From positions 138,915,745 to 138,979,744 of the forward strand of contig JAOWCC010001589.1 of NCBI GenBank assembly GCA_030867875.1: 64,000 nucleotides of DNA, in the 5' to 3' direction. The first letter of the stretch is position 1; every line of letters begins with the position of its first letter. Shown in pieces: positions 11,136-22,825 of the stretch. The notes beneath the pieces were generated by a model. That model was not told where the DNA came from, did no database searches, and was given only the letters and a program-made list of their open reading frames with translations. The position numbers were made by a program, and so were the translations under genes. This stretch comes from Actinernus sp. WN-2022. Lineage: Eukaryota; Cnidaria; Anthozoa; Actiniaria; Actinernidae.

Positions 11136-13088
11136 TTTAGCTTAGTCATCCAGTATACGAGAAGCACTCGTACATTAAGCATGTTTGTAATTTAGAATTA
11201 TTTGCTGGGTGATTAATAGCAAAGATAAATAATTCGACAGAAGTGGCCGAGAGTTGATCTTCCGCAGGACTTCTTGGCCCAAATAATGGCAGATGATAAT
11301 CTGAGCATGCCCTTTTCTGTACGTGAAAGCCGTCACCCTGTACTCAACGAGCACGACGTTCACTTATAATTAGCTCCGAAATTCTCGAGCGTCTCTTAAG
11401 GGAATTACCAGTGCTACCCAAACAGAGAATGTATTTTAATAGTATTATTGTAATAGTGAAGTCCCGCCATCGCCATCCAGTCAAGCTCTCGTTGCCAGGG
11501 AGAAACTAGCAAATGCTAGAGGTCGAGCGGGTTCGAGATTGGGAGCTGCAGCAATGCGTCAGACGGAAAGTCAACTTGTAACTACGCCAAACTATAGACC
11601 CTTTGCACGTTACGTCATAGCCGCCATGTTGGTGTACAGTTAACAATAGATTCTTCGTTAGCTTCTTTTGTTCCGTACACCAACATGGCCGCCATGCCCT
11701 TTGTCATTTGAATCTCTGGGGATTGAGTGCAAACCATCTATAGAAGACGAATTGTGTGCGAGCAAAGGGAATGGCCACGAACATGCGCGTCCCAGCTAAT
11801 CCCTAATATGGTGGCCTGATATATTTTCGATGTCGCATTTTGGCAGTTGAGCATGTTAGCTTATGAACATCTGAACTACAGATAAAATCAGTTTGAATAA
11901 TACTAATGGCTGTAGTGCATTGAGGATTTAACAAATCAATAATGGTTATTTTTTATAATAATATTGACTTATGCGATGTGTTTACGTATCTCACTGTAAT
12001 CATAGTTTTATATTTTCTTCTATACTACATCTTGACTACAATGAATTTGTGTATATACACAATTTTGTTTAGAAAGCCGTTTTTTATTGACAATCGGAGT
12101 TCTTTGTGGTATTTTTCTCCGAATAACTTATTCCATACATTTATCTCACTTAGCTCATTATCATCTACTTCAATAATTGATTTCTCATTCATTGCAGCAT
12201 CTAACAATCGAATGCAATTATAATGTAGATGTATATTACAAGTTAGGTTTTGTTTATCACTGTAAATAAATTGTTTAAAAACAATTTAGCTGCTTCCTCT
12301 CGCTTCATTCATGATTAAATACTAATAAAAACACGGAATAAATTGTGATTAGTGTGTTAAGTCGCTGCAAAATTAAACACATACCAATATGTCTGTATTC
12401 TTAGTTTACTGGTTAATCCCGAACCTTTCTTTTTGTGAGGTGGATTTTTTTGGGAATCGCTACTTTCAGCTGTCGCTGTTCGGAGGGTCCACACTCTTGA
12501 AATTTGAGTGATCAGCAACCATAAACTATTATTGTACTTTACGCTTTGTATTGTATTTTGATAGTTTTTTTTGTTTTTGTTTTGTAGATTTTGAAGCACT
12601 GTTGGTGATCGCGCGCTTCCGTTCACAGTTCGTCTTCTTAATCCCCAGCCTCAACTTTGATGGGAATTTCTAACGCCTTTTAGTTAAAATCCCATAGGAC
12701 TTGGGCAAAAGGCATTTGATGAATGTGGTCACTTCGTGACCAATTTCTTTGTTCCCGGGTAGAAAAAAGTGCTGCATGCGGCTCATGAAAAGTCGTTTAA
12801 CTATTCCCCAGTGCCGATCACAACGTTCCAAGGCTCTATTGTGCTTTATTCTTTTGTAGTTCCACGGATAATACATGGACAATACCAAGACTAAACTTAT
12901 TGCTTTTCACACTCGAGTTTCATCTGACTATCACATGGCTACCTACTTGTATCATGTCTCTAGTTAATATCTGATAACATTACTGTATTGCTGTGTTGCT
13001 GCATTTTTCCCCATCTGAAAGAAGTGTCGTCCCTTGATACTATAATTCCTAAATGTAACTACTGAACGAAAAATATAATAGGTATACA
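11136..13088. other. No gene recognised; one short hairpin
   Basis: AT-rich. Open frames near 11175-11363, 11942-12223, 12357-12626 and 12670-12888 carry no known domain. A 15-bp perfect hairpin (GCCATGTTGGTGTAC at 11623-11637, complement at 11675-11689) has a 37-bp loop and may be the core of a small foldback repeat. Confidence 0.5.
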
Positions 13089-13320
13089 ATATTGTAGAGC
13101 TTAACTCTGATATGAAAGGATATTGCTCATAAAATCTTGTTTTCCTCACTTGGATAAATTTAGCAAAGGATATAACCATTTAGCTTCAGTTTATCATAAT
13201 ACATATATTGTAGAGCTTAACTCTGATATGAAAGGATATTGCTCATAAAATCTTATTTTCCTCACTTGGATAAATTTAGCAAAGGATATAACCATTTAGC
13301 TTCAGTTTATCATAATACAT
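13089..13320. repeat. 116-bp direct tandem duplication
   Basis: The sequence from ATTGTAGAGCTTAACTCTGA through CAGTTTATCATAATACAT at 13091-13204 is repeated almost exactly at 13207-13320. It lies just beyond the 3' side of the minus-strand gypsy remnant. It may be host DNA or part of that element's terminal region; it lacks clear LTR ends. Confidence 0.8.
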
Positions 13321-14254
13321 TGTTGAGGATCCTGTCTCTTTTTTTTCTACTCGTCGTCCATGCAACTCTCACTGTCCCTATTCCGCTGCAGCTCGTAAGG
13401 GCTCAGTTGGCACGAGTTCATCAACCGTAGCATAAATCCAATACACAAGATACAGCAGTATCTTAATTACACAATACTTAGTGTTTGTTTCATCATTTCC
13501 ATTAGGATGTAATATTAAAACAAAAGGTATATTGTGCAGACACTAACTAATGTCCATGGTCTGTGACTGCATGTCAGGGTGTTTAGGTGGTTCCATACTG
13601 TGGTACCTTCCAAGGTCTGATGCTCTTTCCCAACGTTGGATGAGTCTGTTGGTAGATTGGTTGTGTCTGACCCAGTCTTGTTGGAAACCCAAGATATGTC
13701 ACACATATGGGAATATGGTTACCCATAAATTCGTGGTATCCATTCCAGGTCGGCTGTCCCAACTGATGCGGAGTACATGTAGTGGGTTGTCCTCCTACGA
13801 TACTACTGGTGTCAAATTGATGGTGGGATCTGGCATTGTGGCATTATCTGCCGCTCCATACGACTCAGTTTCCTCTCGGGGGTCAGTTTCATCCATTGCT
13901 GTTTCAGGCAGTTCGACGTCTGGCTCTGTTACGTTGTTTGGTGTATAGACTACATATTCGACATTCCTCGTCGTCATCTGATGGTAGTTGTTCGATAGTT
14001 CGCTCTGTGTTGCTGTGGTCTTTACCGGACACTGTGTGATGGAACTGATGATGGTCGCGAGCATTAGGTGTTGGTGTGGGTATAGTCACTGGAAGAGACT
14101 TACAGGGAAGAAGTATGTTCTTATGCAAGACTCTGTTTCTCCCAGGACCACATTCCGGTTTTACTTCGTACACGGTCTATCTGGGTCCTTGCGCTCGATG
14201 GCGATGTGGATCTTGTCCTCCCAGAAAGCTCGTAACTTTCCAGGTTCCCCTCGC

Positions 14255-15063
14255 TCACTCATATTTATCTCCTAGGAGTAGGATTGAACCCTGTACCTTC
14301 CTGTCGTAATACTGCTTCGCTTTGTACCCGCTGTTGGCAGCTCTTTCTGCAGCCAAATCGTATGCTTCCCGCATCGCTGTCCTCCATGTATTTACATATT
14401 TGGGATAGTTGGCCTGACGCGTTTTGTATTGTATGTTGAACATGAGGTCAGTGGGTAAACGAAGGTGGCGCCCGTAAAGCAGGAAGAATGGTGAGAAGCC
14501 AGTTGATTCGTTTCGAGAGCAGTTATATGTATGGACGACCTTATTAATGTGATCAGTCCAGTGAGATTTCTGTGTTTCCGGGAGTGTGCGCAGCATACCC
14601 AGCAATGTGCGGTTAACCCGTTCAACTTGTCCATTTCCCTGGGGGTGGTACGGGGTAGTGCGCGAGTGTGATACACCAGACAGTTCTTCAAGTCTCATAA
14701 ACAGCTTGTTCTCAAACTCACCCCCTTGTCATGGTGGATTTTACAAGGGAATCCAAACTTCAGTACAAAATCATTGTAGATTTTCTCTGCCACTGTTCTT
14801 CCAGATTTGTTTCGTGTGGCATATGCTTGGGCAAAGCGTGTAAAGTGGTCGACTATTACAAGCATATTCTCGTACCTCCCACTGCTCTTTTCCAGGTGAA
14901 CAAAATCAATCGATACAAGCTCGAAAGGAGCTGTTGTAATGATTGGTTGGAGTTGGGCTCTCATCTTCCGTGCGGTTGGTTTCTGTTTCACGCATCTGCA
15001 AGTAAACCAAACATAATTCTCAACATCAGATTGCATGTGGGGCCAGAAGAAACGATCCCTCAC
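14255..15063 (-). pseudogene. Gypsy integrase remnant (two frames)
   Basis: Two adjoining minus-strand frames make up most of an integrase, the enzyme that inserts retrotransposon cDNA. The first (15063-14695) has the end of the zinc-binding region, the first catalytic aspartate in SIDFVHLEK and the second in KIHHDKG. A frameshift then moves to the second frame (14698-14255), which has PYHPQGNGQVERVNRTL with the catalytic glutamate, then the C-terminal part. The HHCC finger is incomplete (one cysteine pair visible as CRC). The frameshift lies immediately after the second aspartate, so no functional enzyme is made. Confidence 0.85.
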
Positions 15064-15287
15064 CTAGTGCAGTACTCTTTCTGCTCCGAGATGGCCCATT
15101 TCCTCGTGGAGTTCCTTCAGAACCAAGAAATGGAACTTCTTCGGCAGAATTATTTGATGATTCCGTCGCAACACACCATCTTTGTCAATAGTGAGTTTTT
15201 GCCACTCGTGAAGAAGTAACCTGGTATCGGATGGCTGTTGCATCCGATCTTTTGCAGATGGACGTTGACCACTTTGAACGAATGACC

Positions 15288-16148
15288 TTACTCTTCTATA
15301 ACCTCGTCCTCTTTCTGCGCTTTCTCGATGTCTCCTGGTTGGAACCTCTTGATTACCGGCGTTTCCTCCGCTGTGAGGGTGAGGAAGTTCTGGTCATCAG
15401 TCAGCGCTGAAATCCAGTTAACCCTACCCTGTTCCTGCATCTGTATCGACAATGCCGTAGTTCTAAGGACCTCTTGATGAATTTCTTCTGTGCAGGACTT
15501 CATATAGGAGTCTATTTCTAGTGGTCTACGGGATAACGTGTCAGCATCAGCATTGGCCCGTCCTGGTCTGTACCTTATCAGGAAGTTAACGTCTGCCAGT
15601 TCTCCCACCCAGCGAAGACCAGTTGTGTTGAGCTTTGCAGACGACAGTACATAGGTCAACTTGTTGTTGTCTGTATACACTGTGAAGTGCGGGGCATAGA
15701 ATAGGTAATCCCTAAAATGATCACAGATTTCCCACTTGAGTGCTAGGAACTCTAACTTACCGTAATGGAGGTGATAGTTTTTCTCCGCTGCGGTAAGTAC
15801 ACGGGAGCCATATGCAATGACACCGTCTTGCCGTTGGTACAAAACCGCAATAAGTCCATCCTCAGAAGCATCGGTGTGAAGCACGAAAGGACTATTGCAG
15901 TCTGGATATGCCATAACTGGTGCATTGACGAGGACATTGATGAGCTTCTCCAAGGATGATTGGTGTATGGTTTCCCACTTCACTGGTTGATTGAATTCGC
16001 TTTCTGTTCCGGGTCTTTGCAGATCTCGCCTGAGTTGTTGTCTTCTCGTTGAACATGATAAGGTCGTAAATAGGTTTAGCGATTTTAGAGAAGTTCTCAA
16101 TGTACCGCCTGTAATAGTTTGGAAAACCCAAGAGTTTCCTAACATCAT
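15288..16148 (-). pseudogene. Gypsy RNase H and connection domain remnant
   Basis: This 286-codon frame carries the tether and RNase H domain that removes RNA from the RNA-DNA hybrid. Visible motifs are FVLHTDASEDGLIAVLYQ with the first catalytic acidic residue, KLEFLALKWEICDHFRDYL, FTVYTDNNKLTYVL and RYRPGRANADADTLSRRP, the typical end of gypsy RNase H. It overlaps the reverse transcriptase frame in another reading frame, so a frameshift separates them. The domain itself looks complete. Confidence 0.85.
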
Positions 16149-16984
16149 TGACTGTTTCGGGGGGCTTGATGTTAGCCGGATCGAGTTTGTACCCCTCCTT
16201 ACTTACAACCCTACCAAGGAACACTACCTCTTGCTTGAACATCTTACATTTCACTGGTTTTAGCTTGACACCGTGCTCTTTTAAACGTCGCAGAACTTTA
16301 CGTAAGTGCTCGATATGATCTTCAAAAGTACTGCTGAATACGATTATATCGTCCAAGTATGGTAAACATATCTCGTCCCTCATTTCTCCAAGACAGTTCC
16401 CCACAAATCGTTGGAATGCAGCCGGGGCATTTGATAACCCATTCATAAAGCCACCAAGGAGATATGAACAACGTCAGATGCTGACTGTCAGATGCCATAA
16501 AATCCTGGTGGTATAGGCTTGCCTTGGCCGATGACTGTGAACCAGGAATTCCCTCTAAGGTTGTCGAGCGCTTCCTGGATCCGAGGTATTGGGTGTCGGT
16601 CAGCTCAAGTCCTCTTATTTAACTCTCTGTAGTCTACTACAGGCGCAGACTCTGGTCCTTCTTACGCACACAGACGACAGGAGAGCTGTAGGGAGAGGTG
16701 GATGTCCGTATGAAGTTGTAGTTTAACAGGTCCTCTATGTGCGTCTTGACTTCAGGATAGAGGGGTCGAGGGATGGAGACAGTTCTTCTGTACTGGTGAA
16801 TGTGTAGTTCAAGATCCCTAATACAGTCTATATCCTGGCTATCTTCAGCAAAAGAGCCTGACTCTGCTACCAGTAACTGTAATGCAACTTTACGTTGTTC
16901 CTCAGAAAGAACCTCAAGGTCGATGCCTTTTATATGGTCCGGGATGGCAGCACCACTAGACACACTTCCCCTTGCCGTCTTCAT
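15892..16984 (-). pseudogene. Gypsy reverse transcriptase remnant
   Basis: The N-terminal piece (16984-16637) contains HIEDLLNYNFIRTSTSPYSS and VVCVRKKDQSLRL. The C-terminal piece (16446-15892) contains GLSNAPAAFQRF, the catalytic LPYLDDIIVFS and KCKMFKQEVVFLGRVVS. Between them (16637-16446), recognisable reverse transcriptase sequence is split over frames, has stops, and appears to lack a few residues before the GLSNAP block. The polymerase cannot be made as one chain. Confidence 0.85.
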
Positions 16985-17448
16985 GAGGATTGTTTGGTTC
17001 CAGTGGCTCTGATCGCTTCAACTGGATTGGATCCTCACCCCTACTTATATTCGCCACTTGTTCCTCCCGTTCCTTACAGTGCAATGTTAACACTTCTTGT
17101 TTGGGCTCCTTGAGCTTGACCTCGACTGGTGTGATCGAATGGACGAGTTCCAGGCGGCCCAGTGTTGTCCGATTTGTCAAGGTAATATCATGCCCGGTGG
17201 CATTCGTGACTTCAATGTCCACTAGGGTAATCTTACCTTTCTTCACCGTAAGCAGATTTTATCTCACTTCTAGACCGGTTGGCCAAGTAGCCAACTCATC
17301 TGGTACGAACAGCATGGGCGTTGTCTCTTCCACAGTCCCATGTTTGCCCTGCACAGTACCCTCGTACTTTGTCCCCTTGGTACTATCTGGTCATGTTTCG
17401 AAGTTCTGACCGGACATACTTCCCCTCGGTTTACGCTCTGTATGAAGT

Positions 17449-18210
17449 CTACAAAAGCTCCAGAATCACCGGTTTTAAGCCGGTAATTGCGGAGACCAGA
17501 TATCTATGTTCATATTTCCCTTGTTTAAGAATTTCTTCAATCACATTAAACCCAATCAAAGGGGCCTCTAATTTATCTACTGTTATTAAAAATGGAACTA
17601 ACAAATAGTTCGATGAAGATACTAATTTGAATTTCAGCTCTACCCATCCCTTATATGGTATTGCTTCACCATTAGCCGCAGTCAGATTCAGTTCTGTGTC
17701 AAGCAAGTCTGATACTTCCCTTACTGGTAACTCCGGAAAATGTTTACACACAAAGTCCCCTGAGATAATAGAGACTTGGGCTCCTGTATCCCAAAGTACG
17801 TCAACAGGGCGACTATTTAATTCGTCTTTCACGATGCATCTCTTGCCGACCAACCCCACAACGGTAGCACAGTGTTTTGGCGTTAGATGGCTATAGAAGC
17901 TGTCGGTTGCAGAAGCGGTATTTTCCTTGCTCTCGGTCAGCCGTTTAATAGCATGACACAGGACTTTGTGCTCTGTCCAGTGTTTCCTTTGGCAGTCCCG
18001 GCCGCAGTATTTAACACTCTTGCACCCCGTACACTGCCACCATTTCTCATCTGCAGAGCGAACCCTCTGACAACCATTGCACGGATGGGACGTTTCAGGG
18101 CTGTAGTCGGCTACTCGACGTCCCGCGGGAGTAGCCGCGCCTCGTTTCCCTCTGGTTTGCAGTTCGAGGCGATGTGGCCAAGCTCTCCACAGTTGAAGCA
18201 GTGGCGACAT
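17449..18210 (-). pseudogene. Gypsy MYND zinc finger plus aspartic protease region
   Basis: This 253-codon frame has a MYND-type zinc finger at residues 44-86: CNGC, then CTGC, KYCGRDC and HKVLC. MYND fingers are normally protein-interaction modules of host regulators. A retroviral-type aspartic protease follows, with the active site DTGAQVSIIS at 141-150. In an overlapping frame just upstream (about 18167-18208), a CCHC zinc knuckle of nucleocapsid type is visible (CFNCGELGHIASNC). A frameshift between 18130 and 18170 separates knuckle and finger. The frame ends before the reverse transcriptase, so this is a remnant. Confidence 0.8.
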
Positions 18211-18933
18211 TCGTTTCCCCTTCCTTGATGTTTACACTGTTGACATCCCCAACTGCAGCGAGTTGGTCCGTACCCACGCCCACGACCTCTAAATGAGCCG
18301 CGTACAGCACTTCTGGTAGCTTAAGACTCATTAATATTGACTCTATCCTTCAGGATGTTTATTTCTGACTTGATTTGGCGGATTTCGGCGAGGATTTTCT
18401 GGCCACCTCCGACTCCTTGTTCCTTCTTGCCCTTTTCTATACTCTTCTGGTCCTTGTCCTCTTTTACCATCTCACACGTATTTAATCCGTTTTTCTCGGA
18501 AATATATGACTGAACACAAAAGCTAATAAATGAGGAACATTTCCCCCCATAAATAATCAACTGGAATGCCCCTGTGAGACCAATGGAATAGGTTTTGTTT
18601 CAAGAAGATCTCCAGAGCCATTATCGGGGCCCCCGAAAATGGCGGATCGAGAAATTTGAGCTCGCAATACATCTTGGTTGAGTCTGCCGACATGTCAGTC
18701 ACATCGCTTTCCAAGTCTTGAACTTTATCGATGTCAACCACGACACCAAATCCTTCAAGTGCAGGTTCTTCTTGCCCTAGCTTGTTCTTTGTCACATGTT
18801 CGCTTGAAGCCAGCCAAACAAACAACATATTATGGCAATGTCTTCATGTCATTCCCTTGAGATGTTCGTAATCGCAGGCGGTGATTACTCGAATTTTGCA
18901 TGGTGTTGTGGATACAAAGGTTCAATGGTTCAT

Positions 18934-19070
18934 TAAGTACCATTATACGTTTCTGAAACCATTTAATAAACTCGCAGCACGTGTTTTATCAGATCTAAAA
19001 ACGCTTGTGTTACGCCCTCGCGTTTTTATTTCTGATAACACACTGCTGATCGTTTATTAAACAGTACTTA
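18934..19070. repeat. Imperfect foldback of about 137 bp
   Basis: TAAGTAC at 18934 and GTACTTA at 19064 begin imperfect inverted arms. These share TTTAATAAAC, a GCAG/ACGTG-like stretch, TTATCAGA and AAAAACGC, with a loop of about 15 bp around 19005-19019. It lies exactly where the array-type flank begins. In array units the same position reads TTGAATTAATAACATCC without the foldback, so it is probably an insertion. Confidence 0.6.
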
Positions 19071-20240
19071 ATAACATCCACCAGACCAGGTGTTACGTCA
19101 GTCATCTTATACTATAGCAAGACAAGAAATTTAAAGCTTACACCCTGGCACAATTCAAAAGTAGAAATGGAGCTATTAAAAAGTACTGAATATCATATTG
19201 TACCACATTTTATTAAATATTCAATTCAACTGCGCGCTGCCGTAAAACCGTGTTTATGTGAAAGAACATACCTTGTCGTATGACACGCAAACTAACTAAA
19301 ATTGAAAGTCAATCACAGTTTGTTGTTAAAGGCAAATAAAAACAGGCAAACACATAGTTTCAAGCCGCATCTATACATGTTGAAATTATAAATTTCTTTT
19401 TCACAGTTAATTTGTTAATTTGTAAATTTGCCCAAGAAAAAAAAAAGGAGGAACATCTGTTACCTCTTTAATAAATTACAGGTCGGGTTTGGAAAATATT
19501 CTACGAGCAAATCATCTCCGACTTTGTGAGGAAAAGAGTAAAACTTAGAAACGGAATGAACAAATATATACCATGACATATTATTGATCATGAATAAAGA
19601 TAATACGACTCTTGATCGCTCTTTTATCAAAAGTAATAAACGGACAACTGGAATGTTGGGAGGACATGACTGAGGAAATTTAAAAGATCCACATCAGTCA
19701 TTTAAAGCTACTCGATCTACCTAGTTTATCAGTGTGATAAGTTATTATTAGTCCGTGGGCCTGTACTGTAGTAGGGAGAATAATATGATTTAATTTAGTA
19801 CCACCAGACGGGCGGTTTACTTCAAACACAACCGTTAATTTATTGTATGTCGTCTGCCTTAAGCACACTGCTCTCACCTTCTATTAGTTTTTAATGTCTT
19901 CACAAACAAAACAAGATCTACGCGTATTCTCTAATTAGTAGAAATATCTATATTTTTTACCATTCTCACACAGAGAACTTGGAATACTTATTCAATGAAT
20001 TGAAGCGAATTGAATTCCCAGTACCATAATGCATGTAGAGGCGATATGTCACTCACCTTATCACCATAGAAACAAACGGTGACAGCAAGTGTTTAAAGGG
20101 CTTACCTAGTACCTAAAACAGACTGTATCTAGTAGAGAGTGAAATAGGAAATTCAAAGGTTACGATATGCTAACCGCCATGGAAAGCGAGTTGCACGTGA
20201 TGTTTCAAGCGTTAGCACTTTATCAGAGCGAAGCCGTTTT
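19071..20240. repeat. Dispersed segment, copy 2
   Basis: Positions 19071-19260 match the array intergenic DNA (CATCCACCAGACCAGGTGTT block, also at 28885, 31799, 34931, 38063 and others). Positions 19264-20046 match 3160-4080, and 20065-20240 match 6399-6560. This is non-coding duplicated DNA that links the first 8 kb to the receptor array. Confidence 0.75.
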
Positions 20241-20499
20241 CTGTAGACCAGTTCGCGATTAATTCCGACATAATACAGTGTTTGTATGGGAATCCGATGC
20301 CAAATAATTTAAGCAAAATCGAATTTCTGAAAATATTCACTGTCTGCCGAACTTTAGATACCAGGTAAAACTGAGAGTAACTCATCAAATTTCAGGGATG
20401 TAGCTGTGCTGGAAGCGTGCAATCGTGTTTTCAGTTTTCCATACATTTGTCTTGTTGTCACTGACATGTTTATCAGTAGAAGATCTGTCGGCTAGAATC
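20241..20499. other. Unassigned spacer
   Basis: Sequence between dispersed segment 2 and the LINE remnant. It replaces about 280 bp found at the equivalent place near 6560-6850. I see no gene or repeat. Confidence 0.4.
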
Positions 20500-21725
20500 G
20501 TACGTGGACGACTCCTGAGGTTTCTTGTCATTCCAAGTTAAAGATACTGCTCTGGCAAAGCAGAATCTAGAGGATGACCTGAATCGTGTTGCTAAATGGT
20601 GTTGTCACAACCAATTGCTGATCAACCCTGATTGATACGCAACAAATGCTACAAAGTCTTCCTTTTGATATGTCTTTAAGTTTTCTGGGAGAGGCCCTTG
20701 TTCCAGTTTCATACGCTAAGGACTTGGGGTTAATTATCGACTCCCAGCTGACATTTAACTGCCAATTTGTTGCATATCTTGTTTCCTAGTGCACGGCGAA
20801 ACTATGCCAGATTAACCGTGTAAAGAAAAAGTTTGACAAGGTGACGCTATCCCTTATTATATCTGCACTTGTGATGAGTAAGCTTCTTTATTATACGACT
20901 TGGCATTTTCGAGTGCAAATACGGGCTAAAACGAGTGCAAATATGAAACCGTATTACACGGGTCGCGAACAGGTTTGCACAGGTTTATTTAACACTTAAA
21001 AGGTTTTGTAAGTGCGCGAGCCAATCGAAATGGGACTGTTTGGGTAACAGCCAATCAGCTTTTAGCGCGCGAAGAAAACGTTTTTCAGTGCGCGCTCGCC
21101 CCCGACATTAGACTTCAATATGAGGCTGAGAGATTTCTTCTCTCGAGATTTCTTCTCTCGAGATGTCTTCTCTCAAGATTTTCTTCAAACAGCAGTAAGG
21201 CCTTTCAGGCTCGATAAAATAAAACTGACTCGTAAAAATACCCGTCCGTATTACACAACTTTCCGTGTAATAAGCTATTTTTATTGCTCAACAGTGTGGT
21301 CCAATACCTCTGCTAAGAATATAAAGAAAATTCAAATGGCGCAAAATTTTGCATGCAGAATAGTGACACACACAAGGAAGTATGACCACATATCTCTAGC
21401 ACTGCGTGAGCTTAATTGGCTCCCAATGAAGCAACAGTTGGTCCTCAGGGAGGCAGTTATGATGTATAAGTATATCAATAATCTTGTCCCATCTTACTTA
21501 TGCGATAAGTTTAAGAAACGCTCTGATGATGTTCACAAACACCTCACTCGTAACCATAACTCCTTGCAAATTCCGCTTTATAAAACCACCTCAGGCCAAA
21601 GGACTTTTCATTACAGTGTTAAATTATGGAACGATCTGGACTATGAACTAAAGCACGGGCTGTCTCTGACTAGTTTTAAGAATAAGTTAAAGAGTTCTAT
21701 GCTGGCCCATTTTTATATTACTTAG
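20500..21725 (+). pseudogene. LINE (Jockey/CR1 group) reverse transcriptase 3' remnant, copy 1
   Basis: Positions 20500-20890 hold stop-ridden codons of the palm/thumb part (recognisable YAKDLGLIIDSQLTFN near 20712). After an interruption, the C-terminal part resumes at about 21265 and is open to 21725. It reads NIKKIQMAQNFACRIVTH, LRELNWLPMKQQLVLRE, PSYLCDKF and LWNDLDYEL, the conserved C-terminal block of non-LTR retrotransposon proteins. Endonuclease and catalytic core are absent. The same fragment recurs at 39760-40950, which dates this remnant before the block duplication. Confidence 0.8.
20898..21264. other. Insertion inside the LINE remnant, with CCAAT boxes
   Basis: About 365 bp interrupts the LINE reading frame between a TAAGCTTCTTTATTA block and a TAAGCTATTTTTATT block, which look like a diverged target duplication of about 15 bp. 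The insert has imperfect inverted ends (ATTATACG against CGTGTAAT), two CCAAT motifs (about 21012 and 21049), GCGCGC runs and three tandem copies of AGATTTCTTCTCTCG (21129-21175). Only its right part (from about 21233) is kept in the second LINE copy. Family unknown; possibly a retrotransposed promoter or a small DNA element. Confidence 0.4.
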
Positions 21726-22498
21726 TACCAATATTTATTTTCAACATTTATGATTTTAGTATTAAGCAAGACATACAGAAAGTATATATATATATAGCTT
21801 CTCACCACTTATAATGCTTAGTACGTTGTAAATTGTTAATGAAAATGTCTTTATTATTTTCCTTCCATCTATTACCTTCGCTATCACTCGTAACGTAATT
21901 CTGAGATCAGAATATTTATAAACCTTTAAGGTAAATCCACAATGACTCATTAGAGCAACTTTGCTATGGTCCTTAGGGATTAACGATAACCGAAGGGCCA
22001 TCAATACAGTTTGATAGAAACAATAGCCCTATTGTTTTGAGGAAAACTATTGAGTTGCAAATTCTTCTCTATAACTGAACTATAATTACCATACCAATAA
22101 AAACAAATCCACCAGATAAATTAAACAAAGTTTATTCAATTTCAAAAACACCTATTGACAGTTTGTTTTCCTTAGTCTCGCAGAGTTGATAACTTTCTTA
22201 TTTCTCAGTTCTTGGGTTGATATAATGTACCGTGTTACAAGATTACACTGATTTATATTTCATTGATGTTTTAATTGTTGACAAATGCTACAGACAGTTG
22301 TGTTTTTACCGAGGAGAGGAAAATTAATGACCTAGGTAGTCTAGTCTAGTCTAAAAACTACACTTCAACTATCATTTTCTAGTCTAGTCTAGAAATTATT
22401 AACCTAGGTAGTATAGTCTAAAAACTCTACTTTAGCTATCATTTTCTAATCTAGAAATTGTATTATTTTCTACTCTAGTCGTTCTAGACTACAAAGTA
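21726..22498. other. LINE 3' flank and left arm of the CT/GA foldback
   Basis: Non-coding. It matches 40950-41718 nearly base for base. It includes a TATATATATATA tract at about 21785 and, from 22329, two successive TCTAGTCTAG-rich subunits. The last 100 bp (22399-22498) are the left end of the foldback that continues at 25972. Confidence 0.7.
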
Positions 22499-22517
22499 GG
22501 GACCTTTAGTACCGACG
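22499..22517 (+). repeat. Harbinger left terminal inverted repeat
   Basis: GGGACCTTTAGTACCGACG pairs with 25953-25971 with one mismatch (GTACC against GCACC). Weaker inverted similarity, rich in CGACGG, continues inward. Confidence 0.9.
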
Positions 22518-22825
22518 TTTTTTGCGACGGCGACGGTGGCCGGAAGTCAGATTAACTTCCGGTAGACGTCTCAGATTTTGGCGGGCAGCCGTCGTAGCTC
22601 GGAGCGGACGTGAGAGAAGGGAGTTTGGCGTTGTCGAGAAAACGTGAGTTCATTTTCCTCTTTTTACATATTCAAACTGAAAAAAGAATAACATAAGAAC
22701 ATCCCAAAAGTTCATGTAGGATCTGAATAACATAGATATCGATTTTAATTGGGTTGACATACAAAGAAATGTTAAAATTGTTTGTTTTAATTTCCAGCTG
22801 TGCTGAAAGTGAAACTCGAAAAATA

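Larger units (their letters stand above)
13795..18828 (-). mobile_element. Degenerate Ty3/gypsy LTR retrotransposon
   Basis: On the minus strand the pieces run in the order zinc knuckle, MYND finger, aspartic protease, reverse transcriptase, RNase H and integrase, the pol order of Ty3/gypsy elements. Every boundary is interrupted by frameshifts or stops, so the copy is inactive. Uncharacterised frames at 18321-18828 are probably the gag N-terminus. Sequence at 13795-14254 follows integrase and may be its tail. I could not find convincing LTRs, primer-binding site or target duplication, so the true ends may lie slightly outside. Confidence 0.85.

Noticed and set aside
11942..12223. Small membrane protein
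   Set aside because: The hydrophobic translation is what AT-rich DNA gives by chance; no homologue or start context is visible, and an opposing frame overlaps it.
12357..12888. Two minus-strand exons
   Set aside because: No domain match and no consistent splice sites joining them.
13320..13350. Polypurine tract and LTR boundary of the minus-strand gypsy element
   Set aside because: A purine run (minus strand) is present near 13330-13350, but no matching LTR was found at the other end, so it cannot be supported.
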